Assembly (NCBI GenBank): GCA_036435485.1
Contig: CM071598.1
Coordinates: 182,848,148 to 182,912,147 of the forward strand
Source of the DNA: Saposhnikovia divaricata
Taxonomy: Eukaryota > Streptophyta > Magnoliopsida > Apiales > Apiaceae
DNA: 64,000 nt
Direction: 5' to 3'
The notes under the pieces: model-generated
Told to the model about the DNA's origin: nothing
The model's database searches: none
Seen by the model: only the letters and a program-made list of their open reading frames with translations
In this document: in pieces, positions 20,546 through 31,775 of the stretch
How the letters are laid out: each line of letters starts with the position of its first letter
Position numbering within the stretch: position 1 is the first letter of the stretch
Position numbers and translations under genes: made by a program

Positions 20546-23500
20546 TTACCTTCTTTTGCAAGTCTGTCCGCTTCCCTGTTTTGATGTCTGGGAATACGAG
20601 CTACCCTGATGTTTTGCATCAATTTTAATAGTTGGGCACCTGGCATTTTTAAGTCGACTGTTAGTGAGCCCCCTACTCCTGCATACATATTCCACCAGTT
20701 TTGATGAGTCAGTGGCTATGGTGCATACTTCATTTTGTAAGCCCTTGGATTTAATTTCCTCTATCATGAAAAGAAGTGCATTCAATTCCACTTCCCAGCC
20801 ATAAAAATTTGGACATGGGCCTGAGTAAATGAATTCTACCGAGGCACTGCTGCTCCATAAAAAACCTCATATACCTGATGATTTGGATCCATCTGATTTA
20901 GTTTCTCAGGCTCCATCAATGAAGCCCACTAAATGCCCTTGCTTAAACCAATTTGAGAGCATAGTGGCCAAGCTCCAGTTGCTACTTTGCTTGTAGGCTT
21001 TTACTGGATTAAGCATCCATTGATTCTTGTAGTCGAGATTTATAAGCCCATTTGCATAGCTCCATTCCCATGCCCTAACTTTTATTAGTGTTTCTATGGT
21101 TTGGGAATTTTCCTTTGTGCCTGAGAATACACACTCATTTCTTGAAAGCCATAGGGTCCACAACATTGCTAGGATGCACGTTCCTCCTCCCTGAGATGTC
21201 ACTTTGGAACAGAAAAATTCTAATGGTGTTTTCAGGTTCGAGAATGTTGAATGTCTGGGCTTTATATCAAACCAATCTAACAAGATTTTCCAGCAAGTTT
21301 TTGCTAGTGAACACTCCCAAAACAGATGATGTTGATTCTCAATTCCTAACAAGCACCATTTGCAAATATTATCTATGTTAATGCCCCTGAATTTTAAAGA
21401 ATCCAGCGTAGGTAGTGCCTCATGCATTGCAAACCACATGAACATTTTTACCTTTGGTGGAGCTTTTTGTTTCCAAAGTGTTAACCATGGTCCTGGGATT
21501 TTTGACTTCTTGTCCAGCACATTATAGCCAAAAGCAGCCTTGTATGGTCCTTGCATTAAACCCCAATAAACCATATCATTTTTGTCTGATAAGGCTATTG
21601 AATTTATGATTTCTTGTAGATCCATTGCTTCCTGGATTTCCCATCCTCTCAGAGTTCTACGCCACTTTGATTCACTTTGAGAATGAAGCCATACCTTTTT
21701 CATGCTTGCTACGTTGATGGTTTTTTCAGTGAACAAGTCATATAGGCGAGGGAACTTCCTATTGAGCAATTCTTTTTGGAACCAAACATCATTCCAGAAT
21801 TGAATTGATAGATCGTTTCCTAGCTTCCAGTAGAAATCTTTTGGCTCATATAGTCTAAGTTCATGTGCTTCAGTGAATTCTGAAATGCTTTTCATGATCG
21901 GAGAGATTTGATTTCCATGAGCCTTAGGTTTCAAGAGAAAATCATCTCCATATTTACTCTGCAATGTTCTATACCATAAGCTATTTTTCTCTGACTGTGC
22001 TCTCCACCACCAATTTGCTAAGAGGGAAAGATTTTTGAAAAATAACTTTTTTATTCCCATACCTCCCTTGTCTTTGTTGGTACATAAAAGCTCCCAATTG
22101 ACCATGTGCATCTTCCTAGAAGGATTAGACTCCGTGCTAATTTCTCCCCAATAGAACCTTCTTTTCATGAGTTCTAGGGTAGCTAAGATACTCTTTGGGA
22201 TTCTGAATAGGGCCATCGAATACATGGGTACTGAGTCTATTGTTGCATTGATTAAAACTAGTCTTCCATCTTTATTGAGTGTTTTGCATTTCCAATTACC
22301 AAACCTTGTTCTCACCTTTTTCATAAGAGGAGTCCAGAATGCCTTTCTCTTTGGTAAACTCCATATAGTAGCTCCAAGATAGCTGAAAGGAAGTGATCCT
22401 ACTCCACAGCCCAACCAGTTTGCCCAGTTACTTGATAACTCTGCTGTTGAACATGGGGCATACAACTGACTTTTCGCAAAGTTGATTTTAAGTCCTGATA
22501 GCATTTCAAAGATTGTTAGGACTATCTTTATCCCTTTAACTGTACCCCAATTATCTTCAAGGAAGATAATTGTGTCATGTACGAATTGTAAATGTGACAA
22601 AACCATCGAGACTCCTATTTTTACTCCTTTGATTATTCCTATACTTTCAGCCTTTTCCAATAGAGTATGCAAGGTTTGGGTTACTATAATGAAAAGCATT
22701 GGGGAGATTGGATCTCCTTGGCGAAGCCCTCGTTGCATATGGAATTCTCTTGTTGGACTTCCATTCACGAGTATAGAAGGTTTGGCTATCGAGATGATCG
22801 AATGAATCCATGTCCTCCACTTTGAACCAAATCCCATTTTTTGTAATGTATGCAGTAAATAATCCCAGTTAACCGTATCAAAAGCCTTCTCAAAGTCTAG
22901 TTTTAGGATTATACCCCTGCATTGACCATTGAGAATACTATGCACCACCTCATTTGTGATAAGTATGGTGTCTGTGATTTGTCTACCTTTCATGAAGGCT
23001 GATTGTTCTGCCGCTACCAGTTTTGGAAGTACTGTTTTGAGCCTGTTTGCCATTACTTTCAGTAGGATCTTTATGGAACAGTTTATCAGAATGATTGGTC
23101 TGAAGTCTTCGATTACCATGGGTTGAAGAACCTTTGGAATGAGCATTATGAAAGACGAGTTAAGACCTCCTGGTATACTTGCTGAGTTGTAGAAATCTTC
23201 AAAAATCTTATGAATGTCTTATTTAATTGAGCTCCACAGAACTTTTAGATATTTTGCGTTAAAGCCATCAGGGCCTGGTGCCTTATTTGGTTCCATTTGA
23301 TCGAATGCCAGAGTAATTTCATGTTTATCAAATGGACTCTCCAAACGATCAGCATCTTCACTTGTGATTGCAGATAGGTTCACTGATCCCAGATTAAAGC
23401 AGTCTTCCAATGAATTTCTTCTAAATCTTTTCTCAAAGTGAGAGGAAAAAAGATCTTTGACCTGTTGTGGGTGGGAGATCCAATGACCATTATGCCAGAT

Positions 23501-24633
23501 ACCATCAATTTTGTTCCTGTATATTTTTTTGTGTACTTGAGCATGAAAAAATTTTGTATTGCAATCTCCTTCATTAATCCATTTGGTCCTTGCCTTTTGT
23601 TTAAGGATGGATTCCCTAGTCACATATTCCTTTCTGAGCTTCGCTTCTATCAAACCTCTGTCTTCATTTGATATCCCTTGGTCACAAGATTGTAGCTGTT
23701 CTTCCAATTTTACAATATTCTCATCACATTTACCATTGACATTGATGTTCCAGTGTTGGATTTCCTTTCTCAGGTTTCTCAATTTACTGAGTATACCTTG
23801 GCTTGACAAGTTTGGTTCTGTCATTTTGTCTTGAAGAAACAGTATAAACTCTGAGTCTGCTAGCCAAATATTGAAAGGTTTGTTTGGTTTAGGTCCCCAG
23901 TTTGGCCTTTCTTTCTCATATAGCAATAGACATAAATGATCTGATGATTTCCTTCCCAATCCTTTGAGGATCCAACTTTGATTCAAATCACCGGCATCCA
24001 TCAATAGCGTTCTATCAAGTCTGCTACACTTGTTGTTAGGTTCAAACCAAGAGTATTTATAGTTTGAGATAGGAACGTCCCAGAGGTTGTTACAGTCGAT
24101 AATATAATTCAACCAATCCGAATCTCTTGCCATGTAACTACAATTTATGCATTCCTCTGAGCTCCTAATTCCGTTGAAATTTCCCATAAAGAAAAAGGGC
24201 TCACTATTGAATTCCCCTATTAACTTTTGAATATCATCCCAAAAATCCAATTTTTGAGTGAAACTGTGCGGAGCATAGATGTTAACAAAGTTTTTTACCA
24301 CTGGATTATGTCCTATGATGGTCCCTCTAATCCAAATCCAGTTTGTTTTTGATCTGTATTCAAGAGGGTAAAGATCCTTGTGTCCCATGTTGTGATTAAC
24401 CCACCTGAAAGTCCTATCGAAGGTGATTCTACCCAGCTCTAAAATGTGGTATCCAACAGTGAGTCTATTGAAGTGTCTGATAACAGAGTAATCTTTGATT
24501 CCTGAATAAGGATCAAAGTTGGGTTGAATTTCATTATGAAGCTTCTAAGGTTTCTTACGACAATCGTGTTTTTTATTCCCATGATATTCCAACTTAGGAT
24601 TGAAAAGTTGATTTTCATGTTCATCGTATTCAT
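20546..24633 (-). pseudogene. LINE ORF2: endonuclease, reverse transcriptase, RNase H (broken)
   Basis: The N-terminal AP-type endonuclease (24633 to about 23900) shows SWNIMG, QESK, NIYAPH, SRLDR and SSDH. The GDFN motif reads GNFN, so a catalytic aspartate is changed. Reverse transcriptase (about 23280-22300) shows KAPGPDGF, LKLDFEKAFDTVNW and LRQGDPISPMLF, but the active-site YADD reads FVHD. A zf-RVT region follows (KAPPKVKMFMWF...CKWC...HHLFWEC, about 21480-21300). RNase H remnants are FIDGA at 20910 and ATDSSKLV at about 20710. Breaks are a frameshift between 24439 and 24388, a stop at about 23219-23221, and further stops within the RNase H segment. ORF2 of plant L1 elements is normally one ORF of roughly 1300 aa, so this copy is inactive. 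Confidence 0.88.
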
Positions 24634-24790
24634 AAACAGAGGTTTTCTATAGATCTTTCTCTAACCCTAGATTGACCCTAATGATATGAAGCGCTTTATC
24701 TCTATCTACTTTTATTGAGAGTCCCATTAACTCTGATGTATCTAGAATTTCAGCAGCTAGATCTATTAACTCTGTTATTGCCACAGGGTT

Positions 24791-26616
24791 TCAATGTAGG
24801 TTAGGGATGTTACCTTGAGGTGCTTTCCGATTGATAGGAGTTGGAGCTCTTTCTCGTATGGTCCTTTTTGATTCTTTGCCCTTGATCCTTCCCATTTTCT
24901 TTTTATTTGATTTGCATTTGTAATCAAACAAATGTTGTACCCTTGATGATTTCCTTGGTCTTCCCAGCTTTTTCCCCATTGATAATCTTTGAAGTTCACC
25001 ACTTATCCCGTTTGTTGACTGATCTTCAACATACTCATCATTAAGTGATTCGATGTCTTCATCTTCATCTTCGAAGTCTTCCACTATTGTTTAAAGGGGT
25101 TGATGTTGATTAACCCCTTGATCTGATTCCGTGGAACTTGGATTAGTGTTATTAGAAGAGGAGGGAGTGGTGTCTTTCCTAAATTTCCAAGGATCCTTGA
25201 TATTTTTAGTTGCCACAGAGCTAGTATCATGATTTTTCGCGCAGTTTGTTGTAGCCGTATTCATGTCTTTCTTTCCTGGATCTTGAAGGATTGGGAAAGA
25301 GTCCTGGTCTTGGTCTTGATGGGTTGGGAAAGAATCCTGGTCTTGTTCTCTTGGGTGAGGGGGCGAAAGTGGCCCTGTCTCTATGTAATCATCCTCCTGC
25401 CATTCTTGATTTGCACTGCTTGTTTCTGAGTTAAAATCCCTATCTTTGAATGATCCTGATAGGTCGTTGAACTCTTTTGATGTTGTCAAGATCTCATTTT
25501 GGTCGAAATATGATTTGGATTCCTTTAGTTTAACCCAGAAACTCTTTTGTTGGATAATCACCTTCACCGTTTCTTCAATATCTAACACCTTATGTGTCTC
25601 GATACAGATTTTTGGTTTTTGTATCATTCCACATTTAGTGAACATAAAATTCCTTGAAATTACATAACCCCAATCTCCAATAATTTTCTTCTAGTTCTCT
25701 AGGTTCCAAGCTGTTATCGGAAGGCCATCGCAGGAGATCCAAGCAGTTCTTGGAGGCACTAAGTCAAGATGGTTTGCTTGATTTATGTCCAGGAACCATT
25801 GTTTAAGAAGATTATGAAGCTGGTCTTCATTTTCCTCCCTTGTTGCAAAAGTTATTAGGAATTTCCTTTGAGAGAGACCCTTTACCCTTACCAGAGATAA
25901 TCCATGAAGGCCTATTTTTTCCTGAAGCACATCCGCCCATTCATCCTCCCCTATTGTCCCGATGACACTTCTCTCTAACTCAGATGAGGCTTTTTCATCT
26001 ACTTCTAAATCTATAGTCCTGAAGGATGGTTGGGTTTAGATACTTACATTCTCTTGTCGGGTCTTAGGAATATTAGCGTGCTTATTCCTCAATACAGGTT
26101 GACTATAAATCTCAGTTTTTCGACCAGAGTTCAGTTTGACCATCAGCCTCTTGTCCATGAAGAGTATCCCATTAAAGTGATGAATTAACTGAGCAGCAGC
26201 ATCTCGACTTCGGATTTGGATGAATCCATATCTGTTACCATTTACATCTCTCCTTCTGGGGAGTATTATGTCTTTTATGTCATAATACTTTCCAAAGAAA
26301 TGCCAAATATCTCTTGTGGTTGCTTGTGAAGATATGTTGAGGACAAAAACAGTGGCCAAAGGTGTGGTTGGGGCTGTATTGATATAGTTTCCTCTGATGA
26401 AGGTTGTCTTCTTGTTTCTTTTCAGGGCATCTGCATAGGTACGTTGTTTGGTGCCCACATTTCTTTGTTTTTCCTCGGTTAATCTTGGGTTTTCCTCAAA
26501 TGGTATTGTAGTCCTTTTGCCTCTTTGGTTTCTTCCTATCACAAACCATCCCTCATTCCTGTGTTCTTCATACCTTCTGCTTTCAAAATTTGAATTTTGA
26601 AAGTTTGAATTTCTCA

Positions 26617-26656
<40 letters not shown>
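24791..26656 (-). pseudogene. LINE ORF1: RRM-containing nucleic-acid-binding protein (broken)
   Basis: The first open segment (26036-26656) starts MRERERERERERG because the GA microsatellite is translated. An RRM follows, with RNP2-like VFVLNI and RNP1-like RYGFIQI (about residues 100-170). Downstream segments at 25691-25930, 25091-25645 and 24791-25084 continue in different frames. One contains WFLDINQANHLDLVPPRTAW, and the last two are acidic, Ser/Gln-rich and basic tails. At least three interruptions break the frame. RRM-type ORF1 proteins are known in one group of plant L1 elements and are thought to bind the element RNA. Confidence 0.8.
26604..26654. repeat. (CT/GA)n microsatellite at the LINE 5' end
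   Basis: About 20 or more CT dinucleotides on the plus strand. On the minus strand they start right at the ORF1 ATG and encode alternating Arg-Glu. Confidence 0.9.
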
Positions 26657-26657
<1 letters not shown>

Positions 26658-26669
26658 CTCAGGTTCCCC

Positions 26670-26680
26670 CACTTTTAACT
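26670..26680. repeat. LINE target-site duplication CACTTTTAACT, right copy
   Basis: Exact match to 18972-18982. A related block (CCCCATTTTTAACTTGTTTGTAAAA) recurs about 150 bp on, so the target itself was repetitive. Confidence 0.85.
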
Positions 26681-26867
26681 AGTTTGTAAAATAAATTAAA
26701 ATTTAAATAAAATAGAAAAAATGCCAAGTTTTGAACAGAAATTCATATACACCAAAGTAGTCATACTCACTATTTGTGTGATGAATTTTACCCAACTTTC
26801 ACTAATTTTCCATTTTTTCCCCATTTTTAACTTGTTTGTAAAATAAATAAATTAAATTTTATGATTA

Positions 26868-27262
26868 ATATTACCAACGGAATGGTAATGGATCTATCTA
26901 CTCTTACAACGGATTAGTAACGGAATACACCTAACGGATCTAAAATGGTAACCAATTGCTAACGGAACAGAAATTGTAAATTCCGTTGCTATGGGTTAGT
27001 ACTCCGTTACTAAACTGTTATTATGTCATTAGTATTCCGTTGGCAAAAATCCGTTGGTAAATCATTAGCATTTCCATTGGCATTATTTTCTGGCCTCTAT
27101 TTTACCAATGGAAATTTCCGTTGGTAAATATCTGTTAGTGATCCGTTAGGGACCTGTTGGCATATTTTTGGATTTTCAAACTGTTAGCAATCCGTTAGTA
27201 ATTGACAACAGATTAAATTCCGTTGGTAAATTTCATTGGTATAACGGGGAATTCTTGTAATG
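26868..27262 (-). mobile_element. CACTA-like terminal fragment, second family
   Basis: On the minus strand from 27262 it reads CATTACAAGAATTCCCCG, close to the common plant CACTA terminus CACTACAAGAA with one change. It is followed by many copies of CCGTTGGTAA or its complement TTACCAACGG in both orientations, as expected of subterminal transposase-binding repeats. No transposase is seen and the other terminus was not found. This family is distinct from the GCGTCGGT family at 15283-15739. Confidence 0.6.
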
Positions 27263-27677
27263 GGGTAATGTTTTTTTAATATTTTTAAGATAATATAGAT
27301 ATTTGATAATAATATGATCAAAACAAATAATATAAAATTTTAATTGTAATATGTTGTTTACGAGAATCAAACCTTAAATTCTCGGGAGTAGTTTAAAAGA
27401 TAATATTATTATATTGATGATGGGATTCCAACCTTGAATTTATGAAAATATTTTAAATATTAAAAAACTTATATTCTTTTAACATTACATCCAACGATTC
27501 TTATTAATATGTCTAAAAATCCAATAATTACTTAAATGTATCAAAAAAAATGTACCAACCTATGAACCAAATAGAAATTAATATGCTCATAATAGAGGGC
27601 ACAAGGCGCTGCCCAAAGCAGGGCCGAGAAACATCGTGAGCTCATTTTTCTCCATAAACCAAATACTAATCGCCATT
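27263..27677. other. AT-rich sequence, nothing recognised
   Basis: Over 400 bp between the CACTA-like fragment and the presumed Ale LTR. No ORF or structured repeat is supported. Confidence 0.5.
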
Positions 27678-27904
27678 TGTTATGTAATAATTGGATGACT
27701 TTTGGCTTTTAACTTTCCTCCATTAATATTGAGACTCTTGACCCTTCATTGTACTTGTATCTTAAGACTCTTGGCTCTACAAATTCATGCAACCTACAAG
27801 CCTATAAATAGGCACCATTCTTTAGCTTGTAGATATACAATTCCTTTCAATAAAATCTATTGTTTTCTCTCCTCTAAATACTCTTTATATTATAATTCTT
27901 ATCA
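27678..27904 (+). repeat. Probable Ale 5' LTR (boundaries inferred)
   Basis: TGTTATG...TATCA, 227 bp, with a TATA-like CTATAAATAGG at about 27800-27811, directly before the CGTTATCAGCACGA primer-site block at 27905. With no second LTR in the window, the left boundary is a guess based on the TG start. Confidence 0.45.
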
Positions 27905-28748
27905 CGTTATCAGCACGATAGCATCAATAGTGGGTAAGGAGTTGCAACACGGTGACTTACTGGTTAAGGAGTTACAGAGCACACAAGCAGGGTGACCATT
28001 AATACATTTTAGTTTCTAAACTATATCAGGTATTGTTAGCCCTTCCCGATAATAAAACTTGTTCATATTAACATATCACATCCTTGCTCATCTTCCTTTA
28101 TTAATTCACCTGGATTCATGTATTCAATATTAAACAATAATGCTCTTATATTTATATAATTAAAACTGGCACATGTACATCATTCTATACCCATAGTTAT
28201 ACATGTTGTTTTTGCATGTTTGTACAGATTAAACAGTTCATATTTATTATATTATAAATAAATAATTCACATGTACTAAATTGGCTAAAAATGTTCATAA
28301 ACTCGTACTGTGATTACTTGTAGATTGCCCCGTGAGCTCGTCTTGTTTATATGTATAGGCGGTGCACCAAAAATATATATTTCGATATATTAAATTATAA
28401 GATACTACTTCTTAGTTTTAAGCCTTTTTGACTACCTATGTGAAGCTTGCATTCTCACCAAGACAGAATAACTTAGGTAGTGTATAATCAATTGTTTACT
28501 TATTTAAAAGATTAATTTATACATTTAAAAAAAAGGGAGTTTACTTGTGTGCATCTTTATGGAAATATTTATTCTTTAGCATAATGTTCAATTTTGAGAA
28601 TTATTGTTTCACAATACATGTTCTTGATTATTATTGAAAATTTTATTATAAAGATTTCTATGATGTCACAAAAAATTTTATATGTGATTTTTCCGTTATT
28701 TATTTATTTTTGAAATTATGTGTGTTAATCTTTATTTTAGTAATTGCA
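27905..28748 (+). other. Ale untranslated leader
   Basis: 844 bp between the primer site and the gag ATG. AT-rich, no ORF of note. It begins with the CGTTATCAGCACGA block expected to pair with the tRNA primer. Confidence 0.5.
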
Positions 28749-29810
28749 ATGTCGAATCTTACTAAGCTTGAGTTCAACGCACTTGATGTCACCAGCAAAA
28801 ATTATTTGGCATGGATTCTTGATGCCGAAATCCATCTTAACGCTATGGGCCTTGGTGACACTATAAAAGAGGGAAATAAAACCTCCGAACAAGATAAGGC
28901 AAAGGCTATGATATTTCTTCGCCATCACCTTGATGAATGCCTAAAAACTGAATATTTAACTATTAATGATCCATCAATTCTTTGGAAGGATCTCAAAGAA
29001 AGATATGACCATCAAAAAATGGTGATACTCCCAAAAGCTCGCTATGATTGGCTACACTTGCGATTGCAAGATTATAAAAGTGTGAGCGAGTATAACTCTG
29101 TCATGTTCAAAATTACATCTCAATTGAAATTATGTGGCGAGAATATCACCGATATAGATATGTTGGAAAATACATATTCCACTTTCCATGCCCATAATAT
29201 GCTCCTACAACAACAATATCGTGAACGTGGATTCACGAAATATTCTGAGCTAATTTCTGTATTGCTTCTTGCTGAGCAAAATAATGAACTTTTGCTGAAA
29301 AATCATCAAGCACGTTCAACTGGCTCAACACCATTCCCTGAAGTGAATGCGGTGACTAACAATGAATATGGAGATAATAAGCCATTTGGACGTGGGCGTG
29401 GTCGTGGATATGGACGTGGACGTGCCCGTGGTCGTAATTTTGGGCATGGTCGAGGACATAATCATCAAAATTCCACCAACTTTAAAAGGAAGCCTCACCA
29501 CCAGAAGTGGACAAAAAAGGAAGAGAAACCCGAGGGAAGTACAATGGTGAAAAGGGTTGAAAGTGTTTGTAGTCGTTGTGGAATGAAAGGTCATTGGAGA
29601 CGTACATGTCGTACCTCCAAGCACTTTGCTGACCTTTATCAAGCCTCTTTGAAAAATGTTGAAAATAATTTTGCTAAACAAAATGATCCCTTGGGAATTG
29701 CTCATCTTGAAGCACACCTTAGTGGTGCAGATCCAGTTGATCCTTCGGGACTCACTCACATGGAAGTTGGTGATTTCTTTGAAGATGGGACTCACTCACA
29801 TGGAAGTTAG
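28749..29810 (+). CDS. Ale-type copia gag protein
   Basis: The ORF starts MSNLTKLEFNALDV; this ATG is chosen because copia gag of this type begins here, although the frame is open further upstream. It contains the gag domain (WKDLKERYDHQK), an Arg-Gly run (RGRGRGYGRGRARGR) and a CCHC knuckle CSRCGMKGHWRRTC near residue 275. Gag packages the element RNA into particles. The C-terminus carries a small tandem duplication: GGGACTCACTCACATGGAAGTT occurs twice at about 29748 and 29787. The reading frame then runs into the deletion junction and stops at 29808-29810. Confidence 0.8.
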   Translation: MSNLTKLEFNALDVTSKNYLAWILDAEIHLNAMGLGDTIKEGNKTSEQDKAKAMIFLRHHLDECLKTEYLTINDPSILWKDLKERYDHQKMVILPKARYDWLHLRLQDYKSVSEYNSVMFKITSQLKLCGENITDIDMLENTYSTFHAHNMLLQQQYRERGFTKYSELISVLLLAEQNNELLLKNHQARSTGSTPFPEVNAVTNNEYGDNKPFGRGRGRGYGRGRARGRNFGHGRGHNHQNSTNFKRKPHHQKWTKKEEKPEGSTMVKRVESVCSRCGMKGHWRRTCRTSKHFADLYQASLKNVENNFAKQNDPLGIAHLEAHLSGADPVDPSGLTHMEVGDFFEDGTHSHGS

Positions 29811-31225
29811 TGATCCAGTTTTTCCTGCATTAGGGAGATAAGTCAAAATTTGAAAAAGAAAGACAAGAAATTTTGTGGAATGCAGCATCTCTATCTCATT
29901 ATGATCCTCGCACAAATCAGTGTGAACTTGAAGTTCAAAAGATTTTCCACCTACAAGAGGTTGCAAATAAATTGCCTGATTCATTTACCGATGTCAAGAC
30001 AGTGACGAAGTCACATATACCGGCTGTCAATGTTCCTTGTAAAATAAGACTTCCTGATGAAGAAAATAAAGTTTTGCTAGCAAATGAGTCTAAAGCACGC
30101 CAGAAGCGTGGTAGACCTATTGGATCCAAAGATAAAAATCCTAGAAAATCAAGGAAACTTGATAAACAAGCTGGTACATCAAATGACATCATTCCAAATG
30201 AAATAGAATTGATCACTGAAGAGACGTCTTCAAAGGATGATCAAACACCTGAAATTGAGGACAATGAAGAGATCTCGATAAATTATATCATTTCAGGAAA
30301 AAGGTGGAATCGAAAAGAAATTGTCATGGATGACATATTGCATATGCAGCTGCACTTGACATTTCTGAAGAAATCGAGGATCATGAACCTAGATCGATCT
30401 ATGAATGTAAAAGAAGAAATGATTGGCCAAAATGGAAAGATGCTATTGAGGCAGAATTGAAATCACTTGAAAAACGTCAAGTTTTTGGACCTATTGTCCA
30501 AACACCTGCAGGTGTGAAACCCGTTGGTTATAGATGGATATTTGTGCGCAAAAGAAATGAGAAAAATGAAGTTGTGAGATATAAGGCACGCCTTGTTGCA
30601 CAAGGCTTCTCACAAAGACCGGGAATTGATTATGAAGAGACTTATTCCCCGGTAATGGATGCAACAACATTCAGATTCTTACTAAGTCTATCAATTTTAG
30701 AAGGGCTCCGAATGAATTTAATGGATGTTGTGACTACTTACTTATATGGGTCACTTGATAATGACATTTACATGAAAATCCCCGATGGATTAAAAATTCC
30801 TGAAGCATGTAGTTCAAGGCCCCGAGAAATTTATTCAATTAAATTACGAAGATCATTGTACAGGTTAAAACAATCAGGTCGAATGTGGTATAATCGCCTC
30901 AGTGAGTACCTTTTGAAAAATGGATATGTTAATAATGCAATTTGTCCATGTGTTTTTATTAAAAGAACAAAAATGGGGTTTACTATAATTGCGGTTTATG
31001 TTGATGATCTAAACATCATTGGGACCCAAGATGAGCTTAATGAAGCAATTGAATATTTGAAAAGAGAATTTGAAATGAAAGACTTGGGCAAAACAAAACT
31101 ATGCCTTGGTTTTCAAGTCGAACATCTATCCAAATGAATTTTTGTCCACCAATCATCATATATTGAAAAGATCCTTAAGAGATTTATTATGGATAAAGCA
31201 TATCCTGTAAGTACACCTATGGTTG
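29811..31225 (+). pseudogene. Ale-type copia pol remnant (reverse transcriptase)
   Basis: After gag the sequence jumps to the post-integrase linker (SHYDPRTNQCELEVQKI, then KRGRPIGSKDKNPRK) with no protease or integrase, implying a deletion of about 2 kb. Reverse transcriptase at 30457-31137 shows KARLVAQGFSQRPGIDYEET, and YVDDLNIIG as the active site. A stop at 31135-31137 is followed by readable HQSSYIEKIL in another frame up to 31225. It is non-functional: two essential enzymes are absent and the 3' part is separated by the Tat insertion. Confidence 0.85.
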
Positions 31226-31742
31226 TGATATGGGCTAAAAATAAGCCCTAAAGACACATTTAATGTGGCATTAATTAGACTCCGTATGGTCCAAGTGTGG
31301 GGCCCATCAGATGGCCCAAAATCCTAATTAAATATTAATTTCGTAATTAATATTAATGGTTAATTAACAGCTGGGAAGTACAAGTCAAATAAGGATATTA
31401 TCTCTCCAAAGAGTAGCCTCCAAGGCACATAGTCATACAAGGAAACAGACTCCTACAAGGAAGGAGTCTAGAACCTTCCTCAAGGCTGACTTGCCCACTA
31501 AGTCACCTAACCCTACTATAATTCTGAGGCTTCTCAGCCTATATAAAGGGTCAGACCCCTCACCTAGAACTACGTTTTTGGCTTGATCTTTGACATTCAT
31601 CAAAGTACGTAGGCATCTTGCGAAGGTAGATTCAGCCACGAGCACAAGAGCATCCATTAAAAGCACGAAGCTCACGCACCTTAGTATTAAATACAATCAA
31701 ACCCTAGCCACAATTTAATAACCTAGTTTTTATTCCATAACA
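31226..31742 (+). repeat. Tat 5' LTR (517 bp)
   Basis: Begins TGATATGGGC, ends CCATAACA, and is followed by TTTGGCACCGTCTG. Its start falls exactly where the Ale RT sequence is interrupted. No second copy is in the window, so identity cannot be compared. Confidence 0.8.
31540..31548 (+). promoter_or_regulatory. TATA box in the Tat 5' LTR
   Basis: CCTATATAAAGGG, a strong match, about 200 bp before the LTR end. Confidence 0.65.
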
Positions 31743-31744
31743 TT

Positions 31745-31761
31745 TGGCACCGTCTGTGGGA
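31745..31761 (+). other. Tat primer-binding site
   Basis: TGGCACCGTCTGTGGGA, 2 bp after the LTR. This is the form seen in many Tat-lineage elements; I do not assign the tRNA. Confidence 0.7.
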
Positions 31762-31775
31762 AGACAACATCAACC

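Larger units (their letters stand above)
18983..26669 (-). mobile_element. L1-type LINE retrotransposon, full-length but decayed
   Basis: A 7.7-kb element on the minus strand bounded by an 11-bp duplication. Its 3' end has a short A tail (plus-strand T run at 18982-18990). In order it contains an RRM-bearing ORF1, an ORF2 with AP-type endonuclease, reverse transcriptase and an RNase H domain, and a separate RNase H-like ORF near the 3' end. The 5' end begins GGGGGAACCTGAGAATG and runs into a GA repeat that covers the ORF1 start. ORF1 and ORF2 carry several stops and frameshifts, so the copy looks non-autonomous. Confidence 0.9.
27678..31225 (+). mobile_element. Ale/Retrofit-like Ty1/copia retrotransposon, internally deleted and interrupted
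   Basis: The element contains a probable short 5' LTR, a primer site with CGTTATCAGCACGA, a gag ORF and a truncated pol. Protease and integrase are missing. The element stops in mid-RNase H/RT linker at 31225, where the Tat LTR begins. The remainder was not found elsewhere in the window. Lineage assignment comes from gag type and primer-site form (family knowledge). Confidence 0.75.

Noticed and set aside
20906..23146. 746-aa ORF as a host gene
   Set aside because: Non-LTR reverse transcriptase motifs and the zf-RVT region place it in LINE ORF2.
27702..27995. 97-aa ORF before the Ale gag
   Set aside because: It crosses the presumed LTR and primer site and has no similarity.
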